Origin: Photobacterium sp. SKA34
Lineage (GTDB): Bacteria; Pseudomonadota; Gammaproteobacteria; Enterobacterales; Vibrionaceae
Direction of reading: 5' to 3'
DNA length: 64,000 bases
Assembly (NCBI RefSeq): GCF_000153325.1
Contig: NZ_CH724143.1
Location: 126,979 to 190,978, forward strand
Part shown: positions 56,477 through 64,000 of the stretch, piece after piece
Layout: every line of letters starts with the position of its first letter
How positions within the stretch are numbered: position 1 is the first letter of the stretch
Position numbers and translations under genes: made by a program
The notes under the pieces: generated by a model
The model's database searches: none
What the model saw: only the letters and a program-made list of their open reading frames with translations
Told to the model about the DNA's origin: nothing

Positions 56477-58936
56477 ATGCGAGTATTTAAATTTGGCGGT
56501 TCATCATTAGCCGATGCAGAGCGATTTTTAAGAGCAGCAGATATTATTGCGAGTAATGCTCAGCAAGGTGACGTTTCTGTGGTGCTATCAGCACCGGGGA
56601 AAGTAACAAATAAATTAGTTTCAGTGATTGATAACACTGTGAAAGCCGGTGAGTCATCGCTACAGTTGGCCGATCTAGAACAGGTATTTACTGAATTGTT
56701 CAGTGGCTTAAAAGCCTTAGAACCTCAGTTTGATAAAGCCGCTTTAGATGCAAAACTGGCGAGCTCTCTAGGACAATTAAAAGAGTATGTTCACGGAATT
56801 AAACTATTAGGTTTATGTCCTGATAACGTGTATGCGACGATCATCAGTAAAGGTGAACGTCTTTCTATTGCAGCGATGAAAGCTTTACTTGAAGCGAAAG
56901 GACAGCCTGCGAGCCTGATCGATCCGATTAAATATCTTTACGCTGAAGGTGATTACCTTGAGGCGCATGTCGATATTGAAATTTCAACGCAGAATTTCCG
57001 ACGAGATCCATTACCTGCAGGGCATGTTTGTATTATGCCGGGCTTTACCGCAGGTAACAGCAAAGGTGAGCTAGTGACACTGGGGCGTAATGGCTCTGAT
57101 TATTCTGCTGCGGTACTTGCAGCATGTCTACGCGCGGATTGTTGTGAAATTTGGACGGATGTTGATGGTGTCTATAGCTGTGATCCTCGCTTAGTCCCTG
57201 ATGCGCGCTTGTTGAAATCTTTAAGCTATCAAGAAGCGATGGAACTGTCTTACTTTGGCGCTTCTGTACTTCACCCTAAAACTATCGCTCCTATCGCCCA
57301 ATTTCAAATTCCATGTTTAATTAAAAATAGCTTTAGTCCACAAGCGCCTGGGACATTGATTGGTCAAGACACAGGTGAAGATCAATTAGCCATTAAAGGT
57401 ATTACCACCTTAAAAGATCTTACGATGGTTAACGTATCAGGCCCTGGTATGAAGGGGATGGTAGGTATGGCTGCACGCGTATTTGGCGCAATGTCATCTG
57501 CGGGTGTATCTATTGTGTTGATCACCCAATCATCGTCTGAATACAGCATTAGTTTCTGTATTGAATCGGCTGATCATGTTCAAGCTGAAAAAGCGCTAAA
57601 CGAAAGTTTTGAATTGGAATTAAAAGAAGGCCTGCTTGAGACCGTTGAGTTTTTAGATAACGTATCTATCGTTACTTTAGTTGGCGATGGTATGCGTACT
57701 TCTCACGGCGTTGCATCACGTTTCTTTACCTCTTTGGCTGAAGTGGATGTCAATATTGTTGCGATTGCACAAGGATCATCTGAGCGTGCTATTTCAGCGG
57801 TTATTCCACAAAATAAAGTGCCAGAAGCTGTCAAAGCGTGTCATGAGAACTTATTTAATAGCCAGCATTTCTTAGATGTTTTCGTGATTGGTGTCGGCGG
57901 TGTTGGTGGTGAGCTGATCGATCAGATCCAGCGTCAGCAAAGTAAACTTGCTGATGACGGCATTGTTATTCGAGTCTGCGGTATGGCGAACAGCAAAGGA
58001 TTACTCCTTAGCTGTGAGGGCTTTGACTTAGATAACTGGCGCGATCAAATGGGGGCAGTGAATGAGCCACTCAATCTTGCTCGTATGATCCAGCTTGTTC
58101 AGCGTAATCACATTATCAATCCAGTGATCATTGATTGTACGTCGGATCAAACTATTGCTGAGCAATATGCCGATTACCTTGCTGCAGGCTTCCATGTTAT
58201 TACACCGAATAAGAAAGCAAACACGGCTAGCATGGCTTATTACCAGCAATTACGCCAAGCGGCACGTTTAAGCCGTCGTAAATTTATGTATGACACTACG
58301 GTAGGTGCAGGTTTACCCGTTATTGAAAACTTGCAGAATCTATTGGCCGCAGGTGATGAATTACAGCGCTTCTCTGGCATTTTATCTGGCTCAATGTCAT
58401 ATATCTTCGGTAAATTGGATGAAGGCATGAGCTTTAGCGAAGCGACAACCGTTGCGCGTAATAATGGCTTTACTGAGCCCGATCCTCGTGATGATTTATC
58501 AGGTATGGATGTGGCACGTAAGCTACTTATTCTGGCACGTGAATCAGGGCTTGAATTAGAGCTTTCAGACGTTGATGTTGAACAAGCACTACCACCAGGT
58601 TTTGATGCTTCAGGCTCTGTTGATGACTTTATGGCGCGTTTATCACAAGCGGATGCATACTTTACTCAATTAGCTCAAGAAGCAGCAAAAGAAGATAAAG
58701 TGCTGCGTTATGTCGGTGAAATCGATAATGGTCATTGCTCGGTGAAAATTGTTGCGGTGAACCCTGATGATCCAATGTTTAAAATTAAAGATGGTGAGAA
58801 TGCCTTAGCTTTCTACAGCCGTTACTACCAACCGATCCCGCTGGTATTACGTGGTTACGGTGCGGGTACGGAAGTAACTGCAGCGGGTGTCTTTGCCGAT
58901 CTAATGCGTACATTAGGCTGGAAGCGAGGAGTATAA
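56477..58936 (+). CDS. thrA: Bifunctional aspartokinase I / homoserine dehydrogenase I
   Basis: An 819-residue fusion enzyme. The kinase domain (1 to about 290) begins with the phosphate loop KFGGSS. Two ACT domains (about 310-460) bind threonine for feedback inhibition. The dehydrogenase domain has the NAD(P) site [13 protein letters not shown] (about 470) and [17 protein letters not shown] in the catalytic part. It catalyses the first and third steps from aspartate to threonine. GGGAG and AGGGA lie before the ATG. Spacing to thrB is one base. Confidence 0.97.
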   Translation: MRVFKFGGSSLADAERFLRAADIIASNAQQGDVSVVLSAPGKVTNKLVSVIDNTVKAGESSLQLADLEQVFTELFSGLKALEPQFDKAALDAKLASSLGQLKEYVHGIKLLGLCPDNVYATIISKGERLSIAAMKALLEAKGQPASLIDPIKYLYAEGDYLEAHVDIEISTQNFRRDPLPAGHVCIMPGFTAGNSKGELVTLGRNGSDYSAAVLAACLRADCCEIWTDVDGVYSCDPRLVPDARLLKSLSYQEAMELSYFGASVLHPKTIAPIAQFQIPCLIKNSFSPQAPGTLIGQDTGEDQLAIKGITTLKDLTMVNVSGPGMKGMVGMAARVFGAMSSAGVSIVLITQSSSEYSISFCIESADHVQAEKALNESFELELKEGLLETVEFLDNVSIVTLVGDGMRTSHGVASRFFTSLAEVDVNIVAIAQGSSERAISAVIPQNKVPEAVKACHENLFNSQHFLDVFVIGVGGVGGELIDQIQRQQSKLADDGIVIRVCGMANSKGLLLSCEGFDLDNWRDQMGAVNEPLNLARMIQLVQRNHIINPVIIDCTSDQTIAEQYADYLAAGFHVITPNKKANTASMAYYQQLRQAARLSRRKFMYDTTVGAGLPVIENLQNLLAAGDELQRFSGILSGSMSYIFGKLDEGMSFSEATTVARNNGFTEPDPRDDLSGMDVARKLLILARESGLELELSDVDVEQALPPGFDASGSVDDFMARLSQADAYFTQLAQEAAKEDKVLRYVGEIDNGHCSVKIVAVNPDDPMFKIKDGENALAFYSRYYQPIPLVLRGYGAGTEVTAAGVFADLMRTLGWKRGV

Positions 58937-58937
58937 G

Positions 58938-59894
58938 ATGAGTGTTGTTGTTTATGCTCCGGCATCGATTGGTAATGTGAGTGTTGGTTTTGATGTTTTA
59001 GGCGCGGCAGTATCGCCAATTGATGGCACCTTATTGGGCGATCGAGTAAAGGTGGCTGCGGGTCAAGCATCTTTTAGTTTGCAATGCGTTGGGGCGTTTG
59101 TTGATAAACTGCCGCAACAGGCTGAAGAGAATATTGTCTACCGTTGCTGGCAAGTGTTTGCACGAGAGCTGGATAAAAAAGGGGGCGCGTTGCTCCCTGT
59201 TGATGTGACATTAGAAAAAAATATGCCGATTGGATCTGGCTTAGGTTCGAGTGCTTGTTCGATTGTTGCAGCACTAGATGCACTTAACCGTTTCCATGAT
59301 CAACCGCTGAATGAAACAGAGTTATTAGCGCTCATGGGGGAAATGGAAGGCGAGATCTCAGGTAGCCTTCACTATGATAATGTCGCACCGTGCTTTCTTG
59401 GTGGATTGCAGTTCATGGTGGAAGAGCTCGGGATCATAAGCCAGAAAGTCCCTTGTTTTGATGATTGGTATTGGGTGATGGCCTATCCTGGAATTAAAGT
59501 TCCAACCGCCGAAGCGCGTGCGATTTTACCTGCACAATACCGTCGCCAAGATGTGATCACACATGGTCGTCACTTAGGTGGTTTTATTCATGCTTGTCAT
59601 TCAAACCAACCGTTATTAGCGGCGAAGATGATCAAAGATGTCGTGGCTGAACCTTACCGTGAAAAGCTGTTACCTGGCTTTGCGCAAGCACGTCAGCATG
59701 CGCTAGATGCAGGGGCGATTGCGAGTGGTATTTCAGGCTCTGGACCAACTATGTTTAGTGTTTGCACCGATTTAGAGGTCGCTAAACGACTTGCACGTTG
59801 GCTCGAAGAACATTATGTTCAGAATGATGAAGGATTTGTTCATGTTTGTCGATTAGACAGCTTGGGCGCAAAAGTAACAGGAAGTGAGCTATAA
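58938..59894 (+). CDS. thrB: Homoserine kinase
   Basis: A 318-residue GHMP kinase that phosphorylates homoserine. The GHMP ATP motif is [13 protein letters not shown] (about 96-108), and [12 protein letters not shown] is the C-terminal glycine-rich motif. GAGGAG before the ATG overlaps the end of thrA, giving coupled translation. Confidence 0.97.
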   Translation: MSVVVYAPASIGNVSVGFDVLGAAVSPIDGTLLGDRVKVAAGQASFSLQCVGAFVDKLPQQAEENIVYRCWQVFARELDKKGGALLPVDVTLEKNMPIGSGLGSSACSIVAALDALNRFHDQPLNETELLALMGEMEGEISGSLHYDNVAPCFLGGLQFMVEELGIISQKVPCFDDWYWVMAYPGIKVPTAEARAILPAQYRRQDVITHGRHLGGFIHACHSNQPLLAAKMIKDVVAEPYREKLLPGFAQARQHALDAGAIASGISGSGPTMFSVCTDLEVAKRLARWLEEHYVQNDEGFVHVCRLDSLGAKVTGSEL

Positions 59895-59896
59895 CA

Positions 59897-61186
59897 ATGA
59901 AATTGTATAATCTAAAAGAACATCAAGAACAGGTTTCATTTGGTCAGGCTGTACGTCAAGGATTAGGACGTAACCAAGGTCTATTCTTTCCATCAGAACT
60001 CCCTCAATTTAGCGATATTGATGCATTGCTAGAGATGGATTTTGTCACGCGTAGTAGCAAGATCCTTTCCGCGTTTATCGGTGATGAGCTAAGTGAAGAA
60101 ACTGTTAGCCAAATGATTGATAGTGCATTCCAATTCCCAGCACCTATCAATAAAGTAAAAGACGGCGTGTATGCGTTAGAATTATTCCATGGTCCAACAT
60201 TAGCATTCAAAGATTTTGGTGGCCGCTTTATGGCGCAATCACTAGCAGCAGTAACGTCTGATAGTGAGAGTGATATTACAATTTTAACGGCGACATCAGG
60301 CGATACAGGTGCCGCTGTTGCGCATGCTTTCTATGGTATGGATAACATCAAGGTGGTGATTTTGTACCCGAAGGGTAAGATCAGTCCATTACAAGAAAAG
60401 TTGTTTTGTACATTAGGTAAGAATATTACAACAGTTGCGGTGAATGGCACATTTGATGATTGCCAAGCGCTAGTGAAACAAGCATTTGATGATGCTGAGT
60501 TGCGCAAAGAAGTGGGTTTAAACTCTGCGAATTCGATCAATATTAGCCGGTTAATGGCGCAGATCTGTTACTACTTTGAAGCTGTTGCTCAACTGCCTAA
60601 AGCAGAACGTGAGCAATTAGTTATTTCAGTACCAAGTGGTAATTTTGGTAATTTAACGGCAGGCTTATTAGCTAAATCGCTAGGTTTACCCGTTAAACGC
60701 TTTATTGCGGCAACGAATGAAAATGATACGGTTCCACGTTATTTACAAACGGGTGAGTGGTCTCCAAAAGTAACCGTTCCAACTATTTCAAATGCGATGG
60801 ATGTTAGCCAACCGAATAACTGGCCACGTATCGAAGAACTTTGTCAGCTTAAAGGTTGGGGTCTAAGTGAGCTAGGTCATGGTGCTGTAACAGATGAGCA
60901 AACGGCTGAGACCTTAAAGCAGATGGATGCAGAAGGCTATTTATGTGAGCCTCATGGCGCGATTGCTTATCGTATTCTTAACGAGCAATTAAAAGATGGC
61001 GAAACAGGTTTGTTCCTTTGTACTGCGCATCCAGCGAAGTTTAAAGAAGTCGTGGATGAGATTTTAGACAAAGATATTCCATTACCTGCACCATTAGCGA
61101 AGCATAATGCGATGGAATTATTATCTTTAGAGCGTGATAATGATTTTGAAGCTGTGAAGGCGGTATTACGTTCAGTACAGTCATAA
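59897..61186 (+). CDS. thrC: Threonine synthase
   Basis: A 429-residue PLP enzyme that turns O-phosphohomoserine into threonine. The PLP lysine is in the LAFKDFGGRFMAQ motif (Lys about 107), TATSGDTGAAV and SVPSGNFGNLTAG bind substrate and cofactor phosphate. It starts two bases after thrB. Last gene of the operon. Confidence 0.97.
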   Translation: MKLYNLKEHQEQVSFGQAVRQGLGRNQGLFFPSELPQFSDIDALLEMDFVTRSSKILSAFIGDELSEETVSQMIDSAFQFPAPINKVKDGVYALELFHGPTLAFKDFGGRFMAQSLAAVTSDSESDITILTATSGDTGAAVAHAFYGMDNIKVVILYPKGKISPLQEKLFCTLGKNITTVAVNGTFDDCQALVKQAFDDAELRKEVGLNSANSINISRLMAQICYYFEAVAQLPKAEREQLVISVPSGNFGNLTAGLLAKSLGLPVKRFIAATNENDTVPRYLQTGEWSPKVTVPTISNAMDVSQPNNWPRIEELCQLKGWGLSELGHGAVTDEQTAETLKQMDAEGYLCEPHGAIAYRILNEQLKDGETGLFLCTAHPAKFKEVVDEILDKDIPLPAPLAKHNAMELLSLERDNDFEAVKAVLRSVQS

Positions 61187-61206
61187 CGAACAGTATACAG
61201 CGCTAA

Positions 61207-61233
61207 TAAAAGGAGCCTCGGCTCCTTTTTTAT
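61207..61233 (+). terminator. Terminator of the thr operon
   Basis: AAAAGGAGCC, TC loop, GGCTCCTTTTTT, about 20 bp after the thrC stop. Confidence 0.88.
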
Positions 61234-61252
61234 TATTTAGTTATTACAGAAA

Positions 61253-61287
61253 TAAAAAACGGCACATTAAAAGTGCCGTTTTTTTAT
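61253..61287. terminator. Two-way terminator after grcA
   Basis: AAAAAACGGCAC, short loop, GTGCCGTTTTTTT. It ends grcA on the minus strand and backs up the thr terminator. Confidence 0.87.
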
Positions 61288-61321
61288 TGCTACGTACCTA
61301 ATAAGGCAAGCTAACAGGAAA

Positions 61322-61699
61322 TTATAGGCTGCTAGTGAAAGTACGAGCGATAACGTCTTGTTGTTGTTCACGAGTTAGTGAGTTGAATCGTACAGCGTAA
61401 CCAGAAACACGGATTGTTAGTTGTGGGTATTTTTCTGGGTGCTTAGCAGCATCTTCTAGTGTTTCACGCTTAAGAACGTTTACGTTTAGGTGCTGACCGC
61501 CTTCGATTTTTGCTGGTGCTTCGATAGCAAGCTCACGGTACTCGATGTCACCTAGATCTGCTTGAGCAACAACTTGGTCAGTTTCAAAACCAGATACTGC
61601 ACATACACAACGAGCTTCGTTTGTTTCGCTGTCTAGGATCCAGATAGTGTTTAGTAGATCGTCGTTTGCAGCTTTAGTAATTTGAATACCAGTAATCAT
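61322..61699 (-). CDS. grcA: Autonomous glycyl radical cofactor GrcA (YfiD)
   Basis: A 125-residue glycyl radical protein that stands in for the damaged C-terminus of pyruvate formate-lyase. The radical motif [13 protein letters not shown] holds the Gly near residue 100, and the C-terminus [14 protein letters not shown] is family typical. The N-terminal part (1-60) is the YfiD-specific region. Two FNR-type sites lie upstream, fitting expression at low oxygen. GGAGATAA precedes the ATG. Confidence 0.96.
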   Translation of the reverse strand: MITGIQITKAANDDLLNTIWILDSETNEARCVCAVSGFETDQVVAQADLGDIEYRELAIEAPAKIEGGQHLNVNVLKRETLEDAAKHPEKYPQLTIRVSGYAVRFNSLTREQQQDVIARTFTSSL

Positions 61700-61780
61700 A
61701 ACTTATCTCCGAGGAAGTGGTGTTAATTTAATCTGTTTTGCTGATTTATTTACTCTTAACTCAGTGCGCCTACTTGTGCA

Positions 61781-61794
61781 TTGATGTAGATCAA
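61781..61794 (-). promoter_or_regulatory. FNR-type box 1 of grcA
   Basis: TTGATGTAGATCAA is a perfect TTGAT-N4-ATCAA, centred at 61787.5 and about 88 bp before the grcA start codon. By analogy with E. coli yfiD it would be the activating site near -40.5, which puts the transcript start near 61747. Confidence 0.72.
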
Positions 61795-61833
61795 ATTACA
61801 ACAAAAAACCTTAAATAAAGTAGGGCTGTTTTA

Positions 61834-61847
61834 TTGAGCTAAGTCAA
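61834..61847 (-). promoter_or_regulatory. FNR-type box 2 of grcA
   Basis: TTGAGCTAAGTCAA matches eight of ten fixed positions. Its centre is 53 bp upstream of box 1, the same distance as between the -40.5 and -93.5 sites of E. coli yfiD (from memory). Confidence 0.6.
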
Positions 61848-62021
61848 TCTAACGCCATTTTAAGGGGGAATCAAGAATAAATTTTAAGCTATAAAAAATA
61901 GTTTAATATCAAAATGTTATTATTTTTCAACATTATTGATTGTTGGTTGTGATTGTAATGTTTGCTAAATGTTTCGTTTTGACCTGAAATGCCAAGTGAT
62001 ATAAATGAGGTGAAAATTGTT

Positions 62022-62870
62022 ATGAAATTGATTGGTGCTCATGTTTCTGCAGCTGGTGGTGTATTTAATGCGCCAGTAAATGCTGAAAAAATTGGTGCAA
62101 ATGCTTTTGCTCTATTTACTAAAAATCAGCGTCAGTGGGTGGCTAAGCCATTAGAGGGTGATGCTATTACTGCGTTTAAAGCTCGTTGCTCTCAATTAGA
62201 ATTTAATGCCAATGCTATTTTGCCACATGACTCTTATTTGATTAATTTAGGTGCACCAGAGGCTGAAAAGTTAGAAAAATCACGTGTTGCTTTTATTGAT
62301 GAAATGTCGCGTTGTAAACAGCTTGGATTGCACCTTTTAAACTTCCATCCGGGGAGTCATTTAAAAAAAATTTCTGAAAAAAAGTGTTTAAAGTTGATCG
62401 CTGAGTCAATAAATCTTGCGCATGAACAAGTAAGTGATGTGGTTGCAGTGATCGAAAATACTGCGGGACAAGGTTCAAATTTAGGTTGGCGGTTTGAACA
62501 TTTAGCGGAAATCATCGATCAAGTTAAAGATAAAACGCGGGTAGGTGTCTGCATTGATACCTGTCATACCTTTGTGGCTGGATATGACTTACGCACTGAA
62601 GCTGCAACAGATCGAACTTTTGTTGAATTTAATGATGTTGTTGGAATGCAGTATCTCCGAGGTATGCACTTAAATGATTCCAAAGGTGATTTAGGTAGTC
62701 ATTTAGATCGCCACCATAGTTTAGGTGAAGGAGCGATTGGCTGGGATTGTTTCCGCTATATCATGCAAGATGATCGTTTTAATCATATGCCTCTTATTTT
62801 AGAAACAATTAATCCTGATATTTGGCATCAAGAAATTGCCACTTTGCGTGCGTTTTCAGTAGAAAAGTAA
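62022..62870 (+). CDS. nfo: Endonuclease IV
   Basis: A 282-residue AP endonuclease with a TIM barrel and three zinc ions. It starts with [12 protein letters not shown]; later metal motifs are [31 protein letters not shown] and [16 protein letters not shown]. It nicks DNA 5' of abasic sites in base-excision repair. The start at 62022 follows GAGGTG; a frame open 33 bp further upstream has no support. ung lies just downstream, in the same pathway. Confidence 0.96.
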   Translation: MKLIGAHVSAAGGVFNAPVNAEKIGANAFALFTKNQRQWVAKPLEGDAITAFKARCSQLEFNANAILPHDSYLINLGAPEAEKLEKSRVAFIDEMSRCKQLGLHLLNFHPGSHLKKISEKKCLKLIAESINLAHEQVSDVVAVIENTAGQGSNLGWRFEHLAEIIDQVKDKTRVGVCIDTCHTFVAGYDLRTEAATDRTFVEFNDVVGMQYLRGMHLNDSKGDLGSHLDRHHSLGEGAIGWDCFRYIMQDDRFNHMPLILETINPDIWHQEIATLRAFSVEK

Positions 62871-62889
62871 CTATATATAGAGCAAGTAA

Positions 62890-62912
62890 AGAGGAAGCAA
62901 TGATCTTCCTCT
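62890..62912 (+). terminator. Hairpin after nfo
   Basis: AGAGGAAG, 7-nt loop, CTTCCTCT. The T run follows only after about 13 bases, so termination here is uncertain. Confidence 0.5.
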
Positions 62913-62971
62913 TATGCTTTCCCTTTTTTTGATACCCTTATGCAGTACAGATTATAAATGAGGAACGATTT

Positions 62972-63634
62972 ATGACCGCCAGTTGGTCTACTTTTATAGC
63001 GCAGCAACAAACGCAAGCGTATTTCACCGATATTGAGCAGGCTGTCGATGCTGCTCGTAATGCTGGTAAAGTGGTTTATCCTCCTCAAGAAGATGTCTTT
63101 AATGCGTTTACCAGTACGCCACTTGAGAAAACCAAGGTCGTGATCTTAGGTCAAGATCCATATCACGGACCTAAGCAAGCCCATGGTCTTAGCTTTTCGG
63201 TATTGTCAGGTGTGAAAACTCCACCGTCACTGGTAAATATGTATAAAGAGTTAGCCACTGATATCGACGGTTTTACTATTCCCGAACATGGTTATTTACA
63301 ACCGTGGGCAGAGCAAGGTGTTTTATTACTAAATACCGTTCTAACAGTAGAGCAAGGTAACGCGCATTCTCACGCTAAGATTGGTTGGGAAACATTTACC
63401 GATCGTGCGATTGAATATATTAACGATAATACAGAGGGAGTGATCTTTTTACTGTGGGGTGCACATGCTCAGAAAAAAGGTAAAAAGATAGATACGGATC
63501 GTCATCATGTTTTACATTCTGCGCATCCATCACCGTTATCTGCATATCGTGGCTTTTTTGGTTGTCAGCACTTTTCTAAAACTAATCAGTTACTCGCTGA
63601 AATGGGAAAATCATCGATTAATTGGCAGTTATAA
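62972..63634 (+). CDS. ung: Uracil-DNA glycosylase
   Basis: A 220-residue family 1 UDG. The water-activating motif is [18 protein letters not shown] (catalytic Asp about 62), and the Leu-intercalation loop is [13 protein letters not shown]. It removes uracil from DNA; the AP site it makes is a substrate of the neighbouring nfo product. GAGGAA lies before the ATG. Confidence 0.97.
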   Translation: MTASWSTFIAQQQTQAYFTDIEQAVDAARNAGKVVYPPQEDVFNAFTSTPLEKTKVVILGQDPYHGPKQAHGLSFSVLSGVKTPPSLVNMYKELATDIDGFTIPEHGYLQPWAEQGVLLLNTVLTVEQGNAHSHAKIGWETFTDRAIEYINDNTEGVIFLLWGAHAQKKGKKIDTDRHHVLHSAHPSPLSAYRGFFGCQHFSKTNQLLAEMGKSSINWQL

Positions 63635-63654
63635 ACGAATTTTTTCTGTAAACA

Positions 63655-63690
63655 AAACGCCAGCAAAATGCTGGCGTTTTATTTTTTTAG
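63655..63690. terminator. Terminator between ung and the DUF3545 gene
   Basis: AAAACGCCAGC, AAAAT loop, GCTGGCGTTTT then T-rich DNA. Usable from both sides. Confidence 0.85.
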
Positions 63691-63704
63691 TCTGGAACGA
63701 TGTA

Positions 63705-63887
63705 TTAAAAGTCGAATTCATCGGCATTGTAACTGCCGCACATATCCATATCTTGAAGCTCACGGCGAAGTCGTTGACGATCTTTTAAGGCTTCAATTTC
63801 ACGCCATTTACGTTTTTCAGGTTTTGCTCGAGAGCGACGAGAGACGGTTTCTGTTGTGAACATATCATCTAATGCAAAGCTATCCAT
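63705..63887 (-). CDS. DUF3545 family small protein
   Basis: A 60-residue soluble protein, very charged, with an Arg/Lys-rich centre (RRSRAKPEKRKWREIEALKD) and an acidic C-terminus (YNADEFDF). It is likely one long helix between disordered ends. The central block matches my memory of the DUF3545 family of Vibrionaceae and relatives, whose function is unknown. AGGAAGAGG before the ATG supports translation. It is convergent with ung. Confidence 0.75.
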   Translation of the reverse strand: MDSFALDDMFTTETVSRRSRAKPEKRKWREIEALKDRQRLRRELQDMDMCGSYNADEFDF

Positions 63888-64000
63888 AAAGCACCTCTTC
63901 CTATGATATAGCTAAATATAAGCTATAAGGTCATTAATTATCACACTATGGGGTAGAGTAAAATTGAAGTGTTTCTCATTTGTTGCTTAAAGATGAAATT

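Overview
The window reads as one chromosomal stretch of a gammaproteobacterium of the family Vibrionaceae, most likely Photobacterium or a close relative. The basis is a chitin (GlcNAc)2 operon with its ChiS sensor in the gene order known from Vibrio, twin glutamate synthase operons beside yhcC-arcB, arcA close to thrLABC, the hemL-clcA-erpA and grcA-nfo-ung neighbourhoods, and an rRNA operon that ends in two 5S genes and tRNA-Asp. The genus is an inference from recognised sequence and gene order; no search was run.

Layout. 1-1149: end of an rRNA operon (23S 3' part, two unlike 5S genes, tRNA-Asp). 1405-1791: an unrecognised four-helix membrane protein. 2034-16462 (minus): the chitin-disaccharide operon, running from the periplasmic binding protein through two permeases and two ATPases to GH9 exo-glucosaminidase, glucosamine kinase, GH20 hexosaminidase, chitobiose phosphorylase and a hexose-phosphate mutase. 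Its control region (16463-17240) holds a promoter, two copies of a 14-bp repeat and a CRP-like site. 17241-18497: an intact IS3-family element with a 3-bp target duplication, inserted in the stop codon region of chiS. 18482-21880: chiS. 22178-31760: rsmC, an AI-2E-family permease, a tiny Cys-rich membrane peptide behind a Fur box, hemL, clcA, erpA, shyC-type endopeptidase, tyrS and a DedA protein. 31814-35097: TRIC-type membrane protein, then mtnN-cbiB-btuF (corrinoid and methylthioadenosine salvage). 35261-47567: two adjacent but dissimilar GOGAT operons. 48215-52464: yhcC, arcB and a convergent arcA. 53179-56052: an RraA-family protein, a small outer-membrane candidate and aceK. 56263-61186: thrL attenuator and thrABC. 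61322-63887: grcA under two FNR-type sites, nfo, ung and a DUF3545 protein.

How the parts work together. ChiS is a membrane sensor with a DNA-binding C-terminus that drives the chitin operon; the same 14-bp word occurs twice at the operon promoter and once upstream of chiS. Imported (GlcNAc)2 can be split by phosphorolysis (ChbP, then the mutase) or hydrolysis (GH20), while the GH9 enzyme and the kinase deal with glucosamine residues. ArcB/ArcA and the FNR-type boxes in front of arcA and grcA form a redox-response group.

No CRISPR array, prophage, toxin-antitoxin pair or defence island was seen. The observations most worth following are the Fur-box micropeptide, the IS insertion that rewrites the last codons of chiS, the shared ChiS-locus repeat, an RraA-family protein that keeps the full aldolase motif, an ArcB lacking the second redox cysteine, and two 5S genes that differ by paired substitutions.
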